Assembly (NCBI GenBank): GCA_019686175.1
Contig: JADGHJ010000004.1
Location: 1 to 38,947 of the forward strand
DNA length: 38,947 nucleotides
Source: Chloroflexota bacterium
GTDB lineage: Bacteria; Chloroflexota; UBA6077; JAJPHF01
Reading direction: 5' to 3'
In this document: one piece after another, positions 1-9,342 of the stretch
How the letters are laid out: each line of letters begins with the position of its first letter
Position numbering within the stretch: the first letter of the stretch is position 1
The notes under the pieces: generated by a model
What the model saw: the letters and a program-made list of their open reading frames with translations, nothing else
Databases searched by the model: none
What the model was told of the DNA's origin: nothing
Translations under genes and position numbers: made by a program

Positions 1-2
1 CG

Positions 3-515
3 GGGACGCGGGAGGCCGTCCAGGCCATGGAGCAGGGCGCGCAGCGGGTCGAGGCCGGAACCCTGCAGGCCGACGCGGCCGGCGAGGCGTTGGCCGCCAT
101 CCTGCGCGCCGCCGAGCAGACGGTCGAGCAGGTGACCGGCATCGCCACGGCGGCGCAAGAGCTGGCGCAGGGCGCACGCAGTGTGGTGGATGCCATGGCC
201 AGCATCAGCGCAGTCGTGGAGGAAAATTCGGCCGCCACCGAGGAGATGTCCGCCCAGGCCGGCGAGGTGAACGAGATCGTCCAGTCCATCGCGACGGTGA
301 CCGAGCAGAACAGTGCTGCCACGAGCACGGTGGCGGCTAGCATCGAGGGTATCGAGGGCCAGGTGCAGGCGATCGCCAGCGAGGCCGACGAGCTGGCACA
401 GACCGCGGCCGCGCTGCGCGCGCTGGTGAGCCGCTTCGAGCGCCGCGCGGAGCCAGCCACCCTGCCCGAAGCGCCACTGGCCGAGCGGCGCCCAGCCCTG
501 GCGCGCGTGAGCTAA
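3..515 (+). CDS. Methyl-accepting chemotaxis protein, C-terminal fragment
   Basis: The frame is open from the first bases of the window, so this is the 3' end of a longer gene and the ATG at 27 is internal. The protein is an Ala/Glu/Ser-rich coiled coil with typical receptor-tail text such as ISAVVEENSAATEEMSAQ and IATVTEQNSAATSTVAAS. These repeats belong to the descending arm of the MCP signalling hairpin, with Glu/Gln pairs that could be methylation sites. The highly conserved hairpin tip that binds CheA/CheW, and any sensor or membrane segments, lie outside the window. The protein ends in an Arg/Pro-rich tail with no CheR-docking pentapeptide. The family is clear; the sensed ligand cannot be told. 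Confidence 0.85.
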   Translation, partial: GTREAVQAMEQGAQRVEAGTLQADAAGEALAAILRAAEQTVEQVTGIATAAQELAQGARSVVDAMASISAVVEENSAATEEMSAQAGEVNEIVQSIATVTEQNSAATSTVAASIEGIEGQVQAIASEADELAQTAAALRALVSRFERRAEPATLPEAPLAERRPALARVS

Positions 516-544
516 CCCCCCTTGCCGCCAGCTGACCCATGGTG

Positions 545-585
545 AGCGGGCGCGAGTGATGCACACGACCGCACTCGCGCCCGCT
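545..585. terminator. Perfect 14-bp inverted repeat after the MCP gene
   Basis: AGCGGGCGCGAGTG (545-558) pairs perfectly with CACTCGCGCCCGCT (572-585) around a 13-nt loop, 29 nt after the MCP stop. No U-run follows, so it would be a GC-hairpin terminator or a transcript-stabilising end. Confidence 0.55.
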
Positions 586-606
586 TGGTACACATCCTGC
601 GCCAGT

Positions 607-657
607 TCTCAGGCGCGAGCGGCCCAGGCTAGCAGAAGGGGCGGCTCGCGCCTGAGA
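607..657 (+). promoter_or_regulatory. Second perfect 14-bp inverted repeat, upstream of treZ
   Basis: TCTCAGGCGCGAGC (607-620) pairs with GCTCGCGCCTGAGA (644-657) around a 23-nt loop. It ends about 8 nt before the treZ ribosome site. It could be a second terminator, an attenuator or leader hairpin for the trehalose genes, or a protein-binding site. It shares the GGCGCGAG core with the repeat at 545-585. Confidence 0.4.
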
Positions 658-670
658 CCATGGCCGAGAG

Positions 671-2575
671 GTGAGCACGGTGCTGAGCCGCGATGTCGCC
701 CAGCCGGGCTGGCAGGACCCCCGCTACGACCTGCCGGAGGGGCCGCCCCTCGGCGCCACGCTACTGGGCGACGGGCGCTGCGAGTTCCGCGTCTGGGCGC
801 CGCGCTGCCAGCAGGTCGCGCTCCACCTCCTGGCCCCGCGCGATCGCCTGCTCCCGCTCACACCCGAGCGGCGCGGCTACTTCGCCGCTGTGGTCGACGA
901 CGTGCCGGCGGGCGCCCTGTACCGTTACCGGCTCGATGGCCAGCGCGAGCGGCCCGACCCGGCCTCGCGCTACCAGCCCGAGGGGCCCCACGGGCCGTCG
1001 GCCGTGGTCGACCCTCGCGCCTTCCGCTGGACCGACCACGCCTGGCGCGGCGTGCCGCAGCCGGAGCTGGTGTTCTACGAGCTACACGTGGGGACGTTCA
1101 CCGCGGAGGGCACCTTCGACGCCATCATCCCGCACCTGCCCGCGCTGCGCGAGCTGGGCGTCACCGCCCTCGAACTGATGCCCGTGGCCCAGTTTCCGGG
1201 GGCGCGCAACTGGGGCTACGATGGCGTGCTGCCGTTCGCGGTGCAGAACTCGTACGGCGGTCCGGAGGGGCTGCGGCGCCTGGTCGACGCCTGCCATGCC
1301 CGTGGCCTGGCCGTGTTCCTCGACGTGGTCTACAACCACCTCGGCCCCGAAGGGAACTATCTCGGCGACTTCGGCCCCTACTTCACCGACGTGTACCACA
1401 CGCCGTGGGGCGCGGCGCTGAACTTCGACCAGCCCCACAGCGACGAGGTGCGCCACTACTTCATCCAGAACGGCCTGCACTGGCTACGCGAGTACCACCT
1501 CGACGGTTTCCGGCTGGACGCTGTGCACGCCATCCTCGATCGCTCGGCCTTCACGTTCCTGCAGGAGTGGAACGCGGCGGTGCACCGCGAGGGGCGCCGT
1601 CGTGGCTGGCCCGTGGTCACCATTGCCGAGAGCGACCTCAACGACGCTCGCGTGCTCCGCCCGGTCGAGGCCGGCGGCTGGGGCTTCGACGGCCAGTGGG
1701 CCGACGATTTCCACCACGCGCTCCACGCTCTGCTCACGGGCGAGCGCGCCGGCTACTACGCCGACTACGGCACCGTCGAGGACCTGGCCGAGGCGCTCCG
1801 CGCCGGCTGGAGCTATCGCGGACGCTACTCGGAGTACCGGCGCCGCCGGCACGGCAACGACCCCGCCGATCGCCCGGCGTGGCAGTTCGTGTACTGCACC
1901 CAGAATCACGACCAGGTGGGCAACCGGGCCCGCGGGGATCGACTATCCACCCTGGTGCCGTTCGACGCGCTCAAGCTGGCGGCCGGCGCCCTGCTCCTGG
2001 CGCCCTGCCTGCCGCTGCTGTTCATGGGCGAGGAGTACGGCGAGCCGCACCCCTTCCCCTACTTCACCAGCCACACCGACCCCGCGCTAGCGGCGGCCGT
2101 CAGCCATGGGCGGCGCGAGGAGTTCGCCGCTTTCGCCTGGCAGGGCACGGTGCCCGACCCGCAGGCGGAGGCGACCTTCCGCAGCGCGCTGCTCCAGCAC
2201 CACCTGGCCAGCGAAGGGCGGCACCGCCAGCTCCGGGAGTGGTACCAGACGCTCCTGCGGCTGCGGCGCGAGCTGCCTGCGCTCGCGGCCCTGGATCGCA
2301 CGCGCCTCAGCGTGTGGACCGACGGCCGCGTGCTGGTGATGCAGCGCTGGGCCGAGGACCAGACGGTGGCGGCGGTGCTCGCCTTCAGCGCCGAGCCGGT
2401 CGCCACCACGCTCCCGCTGCCTGCGGGCGAGTGGCAACGGTTGCTCGATGCCGCGGAGCCCCGTTGGGGCGGGACCGGCAGCACCGTGCCCGCCCGGATC
2501 ACCACCACGGGCAGCGTCGCGCTCTCCCTGGGCTCCTGGGCGTGCGTCGTGCTGGCTCGCGCAGCAGCCGCCTGA
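671..2575 (+). CDS. treZ: Malto-oligosyltrehalose trehalohydrolase
   Basis: TreZ (GH13) cuts trehalose from the end of maltooligosyl-trehalose made by TreY. An N-terminal E-set/CBM48 module (about residues 25-110, CEFRVWAPRC) precedes the barrel. Landmarks are DVVYNHLGPEGNYL, nucleophile D283 in GFRLDAVHA, acid/base E320 in IAESDLND, D414 in QNHDQVGN, and FMGEEYGE. The length of 634 aa is slightly above the usual 580-620. The tracked start is GTG 671. GTG 680 is probably the true start because AGAGGTGA sits 6 nt before it, whereas no site fits 671. It stops at an ordinary TGA. It lies upstream of a GH57 gene and treY, forming a glycogen-to-trehalose block. Confidence 0.95.
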   Translation: MSTVLSRDVAQPGWQDPRYDLPEGPPLGATLLGDGRCEFRVWAPRCQQVALHLLAPRDRLLPLTPERRGYFAAVVDDVPAGALYRYRLDGQRERPDPASRYQPEGPHGPSAVVDPRAFRWTDHAWRGVPQPELVFYELHVGTFTAEGTFDAIIPHLPALRELGVTALELMPVAQFPGARNWGYDGVLPFAVQNSYGGPEGLRRLVDACHARGLAVFLDVVYNHLGPEGNYLGDFGPYFTDVYHTPWGAALNFDQPHSDEVRHYFIQNGLHWLREYHLDGFRLDAVHAILDRSAFTFLQEWNAAVHREGRRRGWPVVTIAESDLNDARVLRPVEAGGWGFDGQWADDFHHALHALLTGERAGYYADYGTVEDLAEALRAGWSYRGRYSEYRRRRHGNDPADRPAWQFVYCTQNHDQVGNRARGDRLSTLVPFDALKLAAGALLLAPCLPLLFMGEEYGEPHPFPYFTSHTDPALAAAVSHGRREEFAAFAWQGTVPDPQAEATFRSALLQHHLASEGRHRQLREWYQTLLRLRRELPALAALDRTRLSVWTDGRVLVMQRWAEDQTVAAVLAFSAEPVATTLPLPAGEWQRLLDAAEPRWGGTGSTVPARITTTGSVALSLGSWACVVLARAAAA

Positions 2576-2607
2576 GTGGCATGCCAGGCGGGCGGCCAAC
2601 AGCGCTC

Positions 2608-2622
2608 TATACTATTGGCATG
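2608..2622 (+). promoter_or_regulatory. Possible -10 element for a leaderless GH57 transcript
   Basis: TATACT (2608-2613) lies exactly 6 nt before the ATG at 2620, which would place the transcription start on the A of the start codon. The ATG has no ribosome-binding site in front of it. No good -35 is visible 17 nt upstream (CAGGCG). Confidence 0.35.
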
Positions 2623-5124
2623 GATCGCTTTGTATGCATTCACGGGCATTTCTACCAGCCACCGCGCGAGAACCCCTGGCTCGGGGCGATCGAGCTGCAG
2701 GACTCGGCCGCGCCGTACCACGATTGGAACGAGCGGATCACGGCGGAGTGCTACGCTCCTAACGCCCACTCGCGCATCCTCGACGCCGACGGGCTCATCC
2801 GCCAGATCGTGAACAACTACGCGCGGATCAGCTTCAACTTCGGCCCCACGCTGCTGGCGTGGATGGAGGAGCACGCGCCGGACACCTACGCCGCCATTCT
2901 CGCCGCGGACCGCGAGAGCCAGCAGCGCTTCGGCGGCCATGGCTCGGCGCTCGCGCAGGCCTACAACCACCTGATCCTCCCGCTGGCCAACCACCGCGAC
3001 AAGCGCACGCAGGTGGTCTGGGGGGTGCACGACTTCCTGCACCGCTTCGGGCGCGCACCCGAGGGGATGTGGCTGCCCGAGACGGCGGTGGACCTCGAGT
3101 CGCTCGATCTGCTGGCCGAGCACGGCCTGCGCTTCACGATCCTCGCCCCGCACCAGGCTAAGCGCATCCGTCCGCTGGACCGCGAGCAGTGGTACGACGT
3201 AGGCGCCGGCACCATCGACCCGCACCAGCCGTATCTGGTGCGCTTGCCCTCCGGTCGCGCGATCGCGGTGTTCTTCTACGATGGGCCGATCGCGCGCGCG
3301 GTGGCCTTCGAGGGCCTACTCAGCAACGGCGAGCAGTTCGCGCACCGCCTGCTGAGCGCGTTCGACCCGACCCCGGGGCACGCCCAGCTCGTGCACATCG
3401 CCACCGACGGCGAGACCTACGGCCACCACCACCGCCACGGCGACATGGCGCTCGCCTATGCGTTGCACTACCTCGAGACGCGCGGGCTGGCGCGGCTGAC
3501 CAACTACGGCGAGTACCTGGAACGCTTCCCCCCTACGCACGAGGTGGAGATCATCGAGAACACCTCCTGGAGCTGCGCGCACGGGGTAGAGCGCTGGCGC
3601 GCCGCCTGCGGCTGCTGCAGCGGCGGCCATCCCGGCTGGAGCCAGGCGTGGCGCGGGCCGCTGCGCGCGGCGCTCGACTGGCTCCGCGATGCACTGGCCA
3701 CCTGCTACGAGGCCGCCGGGGCGCGCTATTTCCGCGACCCCTGGGCGGCGCGCGACGCCTACATCGCCGTGATCCTCGATCGCTCGACGGCCAATGTCGA
3801 CGCGTTCCTGGCGCGCCACGCGCAGCGCCCGCTCACGGCCCAGGAGCAGATCACCGCCCTGAAGCTGTTGGAGATGCAGCGCCACGCCCTGCTCATGTAC
3901 ACGAGCTGCGGCTGGTTCTTCGACGAGCTGTCCGGCATCGAGACGGTGCAGTGCCTGGCCTACGCCGGCCGCGCGCTGCAACTCGCCCGCGAGGTGTTCA
4001 GCGATGGCGCGGAGGGGCGCTACGCGGAGCTGTTGGAGGCCCCGTTCACCAACGGGCACGGCGTCGGCTATGCGTGGCACGCTACCCTCGAGGCCAGCTT
4101 CCTCGAGCGGCTGGCCGCCGCCAAGAGCAATCTTCCGGAGATGGGCGACGGCCGGCAGGTCTTCGAGCGGTTCGTCCGCCCGGCGATGGTCGACCTGACC
4201 AAGGTCGCGGCGCACTACGCGGTCAGCTCGCTGTTCGAGGACTACCCGGACCGCGCGCGGGTGTACGGCTACACGGTCGAGCGCGACGACTACCGGCGGC
4301 TGGAGGCGGGCCGGGTGCGGCTGGCGCTCGGCCGCGCGCGCTTCACCTCGACGGTCACCCGCGAGAGCGCCGCGATGTGCTTCGGGGTGCTGCACTTCGG
4401 CGACCACAACGTCAGCGGCGGCGTCTGCCCGTACCAGAGCGAGGAGGCGTACAGCCACCTGGTGGAGGAGATCAGCGCCAGCTTCGAGCGCGCGGAGCTG
4501 GCGGAGGTGCTGCGCGGGCTCGACCGCCACTACGGGAAGGTGACCTACTCGCTACGCGCCCTGTTCCGGGACGAGCAGCGGGCTATCCTGCGCGCCATCC
4601 TCGACTCGACACTGGCCGACGCCGAGGGCATGTACCGCCAGATCTACGAGCACAACGCGCCGCTGATGCGCTTCCTCGCCGACCTGCATGCGCCGGTGCC
4701 ATCCGCGCTCCAGGCCAGCGCCGAGTTCCTGCTCAACGCCGACTTGCGCCGGGCGATCGAGGTAGACGTGCCCGACCGGGACGAGGTGCAGCGGCTGCTC
4801 GCCGAGGCGCGGCTATGGAACGTGCGCCTGGACAGCGACATGCTAGCCTATGTGCTGCGCAACGGCGTGCGCCGCCAGGCGGAGGCGTTCCGCGAGGCAC
4901 CGCACGACCTCGACCGGCTGCGAGAGTTCGAGCAGACGGTGGTCGTGGCACAGATGATGCCCTTCGAGGTCGATCTGTGGCGCGCCCAGAACGCCTACTG
5001 GGCCGTGCTGCAGCAGCACTACCCGGCGCGCGCCTCCGCCGCGGGGCAAGGCGACCGTGCGGCGGCCACCTGGGTGGCGGCGTTCCGCGCGCTGGGCCAG
5101 CGCCTGCGCGTGCGCGTCGACTGA
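2620..5124 (+). CDS. Glycoside hydrolase family 57 protein with DUF3536 C-terminus
   Basis: GH57 enzymes are retaining alpha-glucan hydrolases or transferases. The N-terminal domain starts with the family motif HGHFYQPPRENPW. It carries the presumed nucleophile E154 in MWLPETAVD and the acid/base D263 in IATDGETYGHHH. The C-terminal half (about 300-834) matches the DUF3536-type extension found on long cytoplasmic GH57 proteins. The length of 834 aa is usual for that subfamily. The ORF track begins this frame at 556, but residues before MDRFVCIHGH are out-of-frame shadow of treZ. ATG 2581 is a weaker alternative. Placement between treZ and treY implies a role in trimming or rearranging glycogen or maltodextrin for trehalose synthesis; the exact reaction is unknown. 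Confidence 0.88.
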   Translation: MDRFVCIHGHFYQPPRENPWLGAIELQDSAAPYHDWNERITAECYAPNAHSRILDADGLIRQIVNNYARISFNFGPTLLAWMEEHAPDTYAAILAADRESQQRFGGHGSALAQAYNHLILPLANHRDKRTQVVWGVHDFLHRFGRAPEGMWLPETAVDLESLDLLAEHGLRFTILAPHQAKRIRPLDREQWYDVGAGTIDPHQPYLVRLPSGRAIAVFFYDGPIARAVAFEGLLSNGEQFAHRLLSAFDPTPGHAQLVHIATDGETYGHHHRHGDMALAYALHYLETRGLARLTNYGEYLERFPPTHEVEIIENTSWSCAHGVERWRAACGCCSGGHPGWSQAWRGPLRAALDWLRDALATCYEAAGARYFRDPWAARDAYIAVILDRSTANVDAFLARHAQRPLTAQEQITALKLLEMQRHALLMYTSCGWFFDELSGIETVQCLAYAGRALQLAREVFSDGAEGRYAELLEAPFTNGHGVGYAWHATLEASFLERLAAAKSNLPEMGDGRQVFERFVRPAMVDLTKVAAHYAVSSLFEDYPDRARVYGYTVERDDYRRLEAGRVRLALGRARFTSTVTRESAAMCFGVLHFGDHNVSGGVCPYQSEEAYSHLVEEISASFERAELAEVLRGLDRHYGKVTYSLRALFRDEQRAILRAILDSTLADAEGMYRQIYEHNAPLMRFLADLHAPVPSALQASAEFLLNADLRRAIEVDVPDRDEVQRLLAEARLWNVRLDSDMLAYVLRNGVRRQAEAFREAPHDLDRLREFEQTVVVAQMMPFEVDLWRAQNAYWAVLQQHYPARASAAGQGDRAAATWVAAFRALGQRLRVRVD

Positions 5125-5210
5125 CACAACGGGATGCCCCGCACCGGACGTTCCAGCCCTATCCGCTCTACGTGAGGCGGCGCTAGAGCCCGGCGAGGGC
5201 GCGAGGAGAC

Positions 5211-8102
5211 GTGAGCCTGCGCTTGCCAACAGCAACCTACCGCTTGCAGCTCCATGCGGGCTTCCCGCTGTCCGGGGCGACCGCTCTGGTGCCGTATCTG
5301 GCGGCGCTCGGTGTGGGAGCGCTGTACGCCTCGCCGCTGTTCGCCGCCCGGCCCGGCAGCACGCATGGGTACGATGTCACCAATCCGGACGAGATCAACC
5401 CGGAGCTCGGCGGGCAGCCCGCCTTCGACGCGCTGGCCGCCGCCCTGCGCGCATACGGCCTGGGGCTGGTGCTCGACATCGTGCCTAACCACATGGCCGC
5501 CGCGCCCGACAACCCCTGGTGGTACGACGTCCTCCAGCTCGGCCGGCACTCGCCGTACGCGCCGTTCTTCGACATCGACTGGCGGCCCGGCCCCGCGGCA
5601 CTGCAGGAGCGGTTGCTGCTGCCGATCCTCGGCGCGCCGCTGCGGCGCACGCTGCTCCGCGGGGAACTGCAGTTGGCGCTCGACGAGCGGGGCCTCGGCC
5701 TGCGCTACTACGAGTGGCGCCTCCCGCTCAGCCCGCGCTCGCTGCGCGGCCTGCTGCGCGCTGAGGTCTGGGAGGGCTTGGCGCGCGCGCTATCCCCAGC
5801 CGAGGCGGCGGAGGCGCGCCGCCTCGGCGCGCTGACCGCCACGCTGCGCGACGACGACCGCGACTCCCTGGCCGCACTCCAGGCGGGCCTTGGACGCCTC
5901 CACGGCCGCGAGGCAGCTGCTCGGGCCTTCTTCGACGCGCGGCTGGCCGTGTGGAACGGCCGGCCCGGCGAGGCCCGCAGCTTCGCGATCCTGCAGCGCG
6001 TGCTGGCCGAGCAGGTGTATCGCCTGGCGTACTGGCGCCTGGCGGGGCGCCTGCTGAACTACCGGCGCTTCTTCGACATCGCCGACCTGGTCGCGCTGCG
6101 GATCGAGCGCCCGAGCGTGTTCGAAGCAGTCCACGCGTTGCTCGGCCGGCTGGTCGCGGCCGGCCAGGTGACGGGCCTGCGGATCGACCACGTGGACGGC
6201 CTCTACGACCCCCTGGGGTACTTGCAGCGGCTGCAGCGCTGGCTGGCGGCCCACCAGCCGGGCGCGCCACCCGCGCCGTCGCCTGCTGCACACACGGCGG
6301 CGGGCGCCGACCTGCCCGGCTACGTCGTCGTGGAGAAGATCCTCACCGGCGCCGAGTCGCTGCCCGACGACTGGCCCGTGGCCGGCACCACTGGCTACGA
6401 TTTCGCAGCCCTCGTCACCAACCTGCTGGTCGCCCCCGCCGGGCTGACCGCGTTGGAGCGTGCCTACGCGTGGATCGAGGGCGCGCCCACCGACTATCCC
6501 TCCGTGGCTCGCCAGCAGAAGATCTACGTGATGGACACGCTGTTCGCCGGCGAGCGCCGCGCCTTGGTCCTGCAGCTCGCCGCGCTGGCTCGCCGCGCCG
6601 GCCGCAGCCACTCGCCGGCGGCGCTGCAGCGCGCGCTCACGCTGGTCACGGCGCACTTGCCGATCTACCGCACGTACACCCGCGGGGACGCGGTGGCGCC
6701 ACGCGATCGTGCCTACATCGAGCAGGCGGTCGCCGCCGCCCGCGCCGAGAGCGAGACAGACTCCCGCGCGCTGGCGTTCCTGCGCGAGGTGCTGTTGCTC
6801 GCCTATCCCCCGGGGCTACCCGAGGCCGAGCGCGCGGCCTGGCGCCGGTTCGTGATGCGCTGGCAGCAGTTCAGTGGGCCGGTGACGGCCAAGGGCCTCG
6901 AGGACAGCGCGTTCTACCGCTACCACCGCCTCATCGCGCTCAACGAGGTGGGCGGCGAGCCCGACAGCCGGGGGCTGAGCGTGGAGGCGTTCCACGCGGC
7001 CATGCAGCAGCGACAGGCGCAATGGCCGGACACTCTGAACGCCACGTCTACCCACGACACGAAGCGCAGCGAGGATGTACGCGCGCGCCTCCTCGTGCTC
7101 GCGGAGGTGCCCGAGGCTTGGACCGCGCGCGTGCAGCGCTGGCGCGCATGGAATGCCCCCCACAAGCCGTTGGTCGACGGCCAGCCCGTGCCCGACCCCA
7201 ACACCGAGTACCTGCTATACCAGACGCTCGTCGGCGCTTGGCCGCTGGACCCGCACGAGCACGACGCGTTCGTGGAGCGCGTGCAGGCGTTTGCCCGGAA
7301 AGCCGCTCGCGAGGCCCGCGTCTTCACGAACTGGCTGCACCCCCACACCGCCTGGGAACAGGCCCAGGACGCCTTTCTGGCCCGGGTCCTGGCCCGGACG
7401 GACGCCAACCCGTTCCTGGCCGACCTCCAGGCGTTCCTACAGCCGATCGCCTACTTCGGCGCGCTCAACGCGCTCGCGCAGACGCTCCTCAAGCTCGCCG
7501 CTCCCGGCGTGCCGGACCTGTATCAGGGCACCGAGCTGTGGGACCTCAGCCTGGTCGATCCCGACAACCGGCGGCCGGTGGACTTCGGTCGTCGCCAGGC
7601 GGCGCTCGCCGCGCTGCGTACGGCGGAGCACGCGAGTGCGGCAGCGCAGGCAGTGTTGGCCAGCTGGCCCGATGGTCGCGTGAAGCTCTGGATCACGCAC
7701 CGCGCGCTACACGAGCGTCGGCGCCACCCTGCGCTGTTCGCCCGGGGCGCATACTTGTCCCTGCGCGCCGAAGGCGACCGCGCGCCGCACGCCGTGGCCT
7801 TCGCGCGCCAGCTGGCGGATCGCTGGGCGCTGGTGGTGGTGCCGCGCCTTCCCGCTCAGCTCATCGGGACAACCACACCGGACGCGCTGGCTGCCTGGCA
7901 GTCGCCGACGCGCCTGGCCATCCCCTCCCCCGCCTGGGGCACCACGCGCGTCCATCTGCCGCCCGAGGCACCGCGGCGCTGGCGCCACGCCTTCACCGAC
8001 GCCGTCATCGAGGCCGAACCCACTGCGGCCGGCACGGCGCTACCGCTGGCGGCGGTGCTCGACGCCTTCCCCGTGGCCTTGCTGCGGCCCGAGGACTCCT
8101 GA
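5211..8102 (+). CDS. treY: Malto-oligosyltrehalose synthase
   Basis: TreY (GH13) isomerises the reducing-end alpha-1,4 bond of maltooligosaccharides to the alpha-1,1 bond of trehalose, giving the substrate for TreZ. The protein opens with the diagnostic TYRLQLHAGFPLSGA and YASPLFAARPGSTHGYDV. The catalytic residues are nucleophile D326 (LRIDHVDGL), acid E375 (YVVVEKILTGAESLP) and D616 (TSTHDTKRSED). YQGTELWDLSLVDPDNRRPV lies near the C-terminus. The length is 963 aa against roughly 700-950 for the family. Start is GTG 5211 with GAGGAG five nt upstream. It stops at TGA, tail-to-tail with the CDF gene 23 bp away. No treX (debranching enzyme) lies beside it. Confidence 0.95.
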   Translation: MSLRLPTATYRLQLHAGFPLSGATALVPYLAALGVGALYASPLFAARPGSTHGYDVTNPDEINPELGGQPAFDALAAALRAYGLGLVLDIVPNHMAAAPDNPWWYDVLQLGRHSPYAPFFDIDWRPGPAALQERLLLPILGAPLRRTLLRGELQLALDERGLGLRYYEWRLPLSPRSLRGLLRAEVWEGLARALSPAEAAEARRLGALTATLRDDDRDSLAALQAGLGRLHGREAAARAFFDARLAVWNGRPGEARSFAILQRVLAEQVYRLAYWRLAGRLLNYRRFFDIADLVALRIERPSVFEAVHALLGRLVAAGQVTGLRIDHVDGLYDPLGYLQRLQRWLAAHQPGAPPAPSPAAHTAAGADLPGYVVVEKILTGAESLPDDWPVAGTTGYDFAALVTNLLVAPAGLTALERAYAWIEGAPTDYPSVARQQKIYVMDTLFAGERRALVLQLAALARRAGRSHSPAALQRALTLVTAHLPIYRTYTRGDAVAPRDRAYIEQAVAAARAESETDSRALAFLREVLLLAYPPGLPEAERAAWRRFVMRWQQFSGPVTAKGLEDSAFYRYHRLIALNEVGGEPDSRGLSVEAFHAAMQQRQAQWPDTLNATSTHDTKRSEDVRARLLVLAEVPEAWTARVQRWRAWNAPHKPLVDGQPVPDPNTEYLLYQTLVGAWPLDPHEHDAFVERVQAFARKAAREARVFTNWLHPHTAWEQAQDAFLARVLARTDANPFLADLQAFLQPIAYFGALNALAQTLLKLAAPGVPDLYQGTELWDLSLVDPDNRRPVDFGRRQAALAALRTAEHASAAAQAVLASWPDGRVKLWITHRALHERRRHPALFARGAYLSLRAEGDRAPHAVAFARQLADRWALVVVPRLPAQLIGTTTPDALAAWQSPTRLAIPSPAWGTTRVHLPPEAPRRWRHAFTDAVIEAEPTAAGTALPLAAVLDAFPVALLRPEDS

Positions 8103-8125
8103 CGCCCCGGCGACTGCTCCGCGGC

Positions 8126-9301
8126 TCAGTGGGCGCCTGGCGCACCAGGGGGGCACGAGATGGGCCGGTCTGGCGTATGGTGGGCGACAGCGGCGTGAGG
8201 ATCGGTGCCTCCGTGCCCACAGGGATCGACGTGGACCATCACGACAGCCAGGCGGGGCAGCGCGTGGAATAGCGCGTGGCGCACGGCCTCGCCGATGGCG
8301 TGGCTCTCGCGCGTGGGCAGGTCCTCGTCCACCAGCACGTGTAGCTCCGCCTGCAGGCGGTGGCCTAGCCAGCGCACCCGCACGCCCTCGACGTGCTGGA
8401 CGCCCGGCACGCCAGCCGCCGTGGTCTCGATCCGTGCCACGAGCGCCGGGTCCACGGCGTCGAGCAGCCGCTGGCCCATGGTCAGCGCGGCATCCCTGGC
8501 GATGAACAGGATAGCTACCGTGATGAGCAAGCCGACCAGCGGATCGGCGAGCGGGAAACCGGCCCAGACGCCGGCGGCGCCCAGCAGGACCGCCAGGGAG
8601 GTCAGACCGTCGGCTTGCGCATGCTGCCCGTCCGCCACCAGGGCCGCGCTGCCGATCGCGCGCCCCTCGCGGATGCGGTACAGCGCGACCGTCTCATTGC
8701 CCAGAAAGCCGATCACCGCGGCGGCCGCCACCCAGCCCAAGTGCTCGATCGGCTGCGGCTCGATCAGCTTGCGCCAGGACTCGTAGCCGGCCAGCACCGC
8801 GCTGGCCCCGATGACCGCGACCACCAGGACCCCGGCGAGATCCTCCGCCCGGCCGAAGCCGTAGGTGAAGCGCCGTGTGGGCGGGCGCTGCCCGAGCCGG
8901 TACGCCAGCCAGAGGGGTAGTGCCGTGAGGGCATCGGCAAGATTGTGGATCGTGTCGGCCAGTAACGCCGCGCTGCCACTGAAGGCGACCACCACGAGCT
9001 GCAGCGCCGCGGTGGCAAGTAGCGCCACCAGCGACACGCGCACCGCGCGGATGCCGCGCTCGGTGGACATGAGCAGCTCGTCGCTGGGCGCCACCTCGTG
9101 ACCGTGGCCGTGCAGCAGGCCGCCGAGGGTGCGGCTCGCCGTCAGGCGCTCCCACAGGCCCCGCGGCGGGTGGGCGTGGTCGTGCGCTCCGTGCTCAGGG
9201 TGAGTGTGGGTCGCGGATCTCGGGTGACGGTGTCCCGTCGGCTCTGCCACTAGTGGGTCGGTGCCTAGCGACGGGGTAGCCGGCTGGCGTGGTGCACACA
9301 T
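8126..9301 (-). CDS. Cation diffusion facilitator (CDF) metal exporter
   Basis: This is an inner-membrane proton-coupled divalent cation exporter of the CDF family (Zn, Co, Fe or similar). A His-rich N-terminus (HPEHGAHDHAHPP, then LLHGHGHE) precedes six membrane segments. The transport-site signatures are DTIHNLADA in TM2 and DGQHAQADG (HxxxD) in TM5. A cytoplasmic C-terminal CDF domain follows (VQHVEGVRVRWLGHRLQAEL), with a His-containing tail. The length of 391 aa is normal with the His extension. Start is ATG 9301 with GGAGGTGG eight nt upstream. The next minus-strand gene, the UGA-containing DsbA-like one, ends 41 bp upstream, so the two may be co-transcribed. Metal specificity cannot be read from sequence. 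Confidence 0.92.
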   Translation of the reverse strand: MCAPRQPATPSLGTDPLVAEPTGHRHPRSATHTHPEHGAHDHAHPPRGLWERLTASRTLGGLLHGHGHEVAPSDELLMSTERGIRAVRVSLVALLATAALQLVVVAFSGSAALLADTIHNLADALTALPLWLAYRLGQRPPTRRFTYGFGRAEDLAGVLVVAVIGASAVLAGYESWRKLIEPQPIEHLGWVAAAAVIGFLGNETVALYRIREGRAIGSAALVADGQHAQADGLTSLAVLLGAAGVWAGFPLADPLVGLLITVAILFIARDAALTMGQRLLDAVDPALVARIETTAAGVPGVQHVEGVRVRWLGHRLQAELHVLVDEDLPTRESHAIGEAVRHALFHALPRLAVVMVHVDPCGHGGTDPHAAVAHHTPDRPISCPPGAPGAH

Positions 9302-9342
9302 CGACCCACCTCCGCACGCCGTGCGAGAGGCAATCCCCGTGC

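Noticed and set aside
556-5124. A single 1522-aa fusion protein as listed in the ORF track
   Set aside because: The first two-thirds of kb are out-of-frame Arg/Pro/Ala-rich shadow of treZ. The real product starts at ATG 2620 with a GH57 N-terminus.
5951-8272. 773-aa plus-strand ORF inside treY
   Set aside because: It lies in a different frame from treY, is Arg/Ala/Pro-rich without motifs, and treY is intact.
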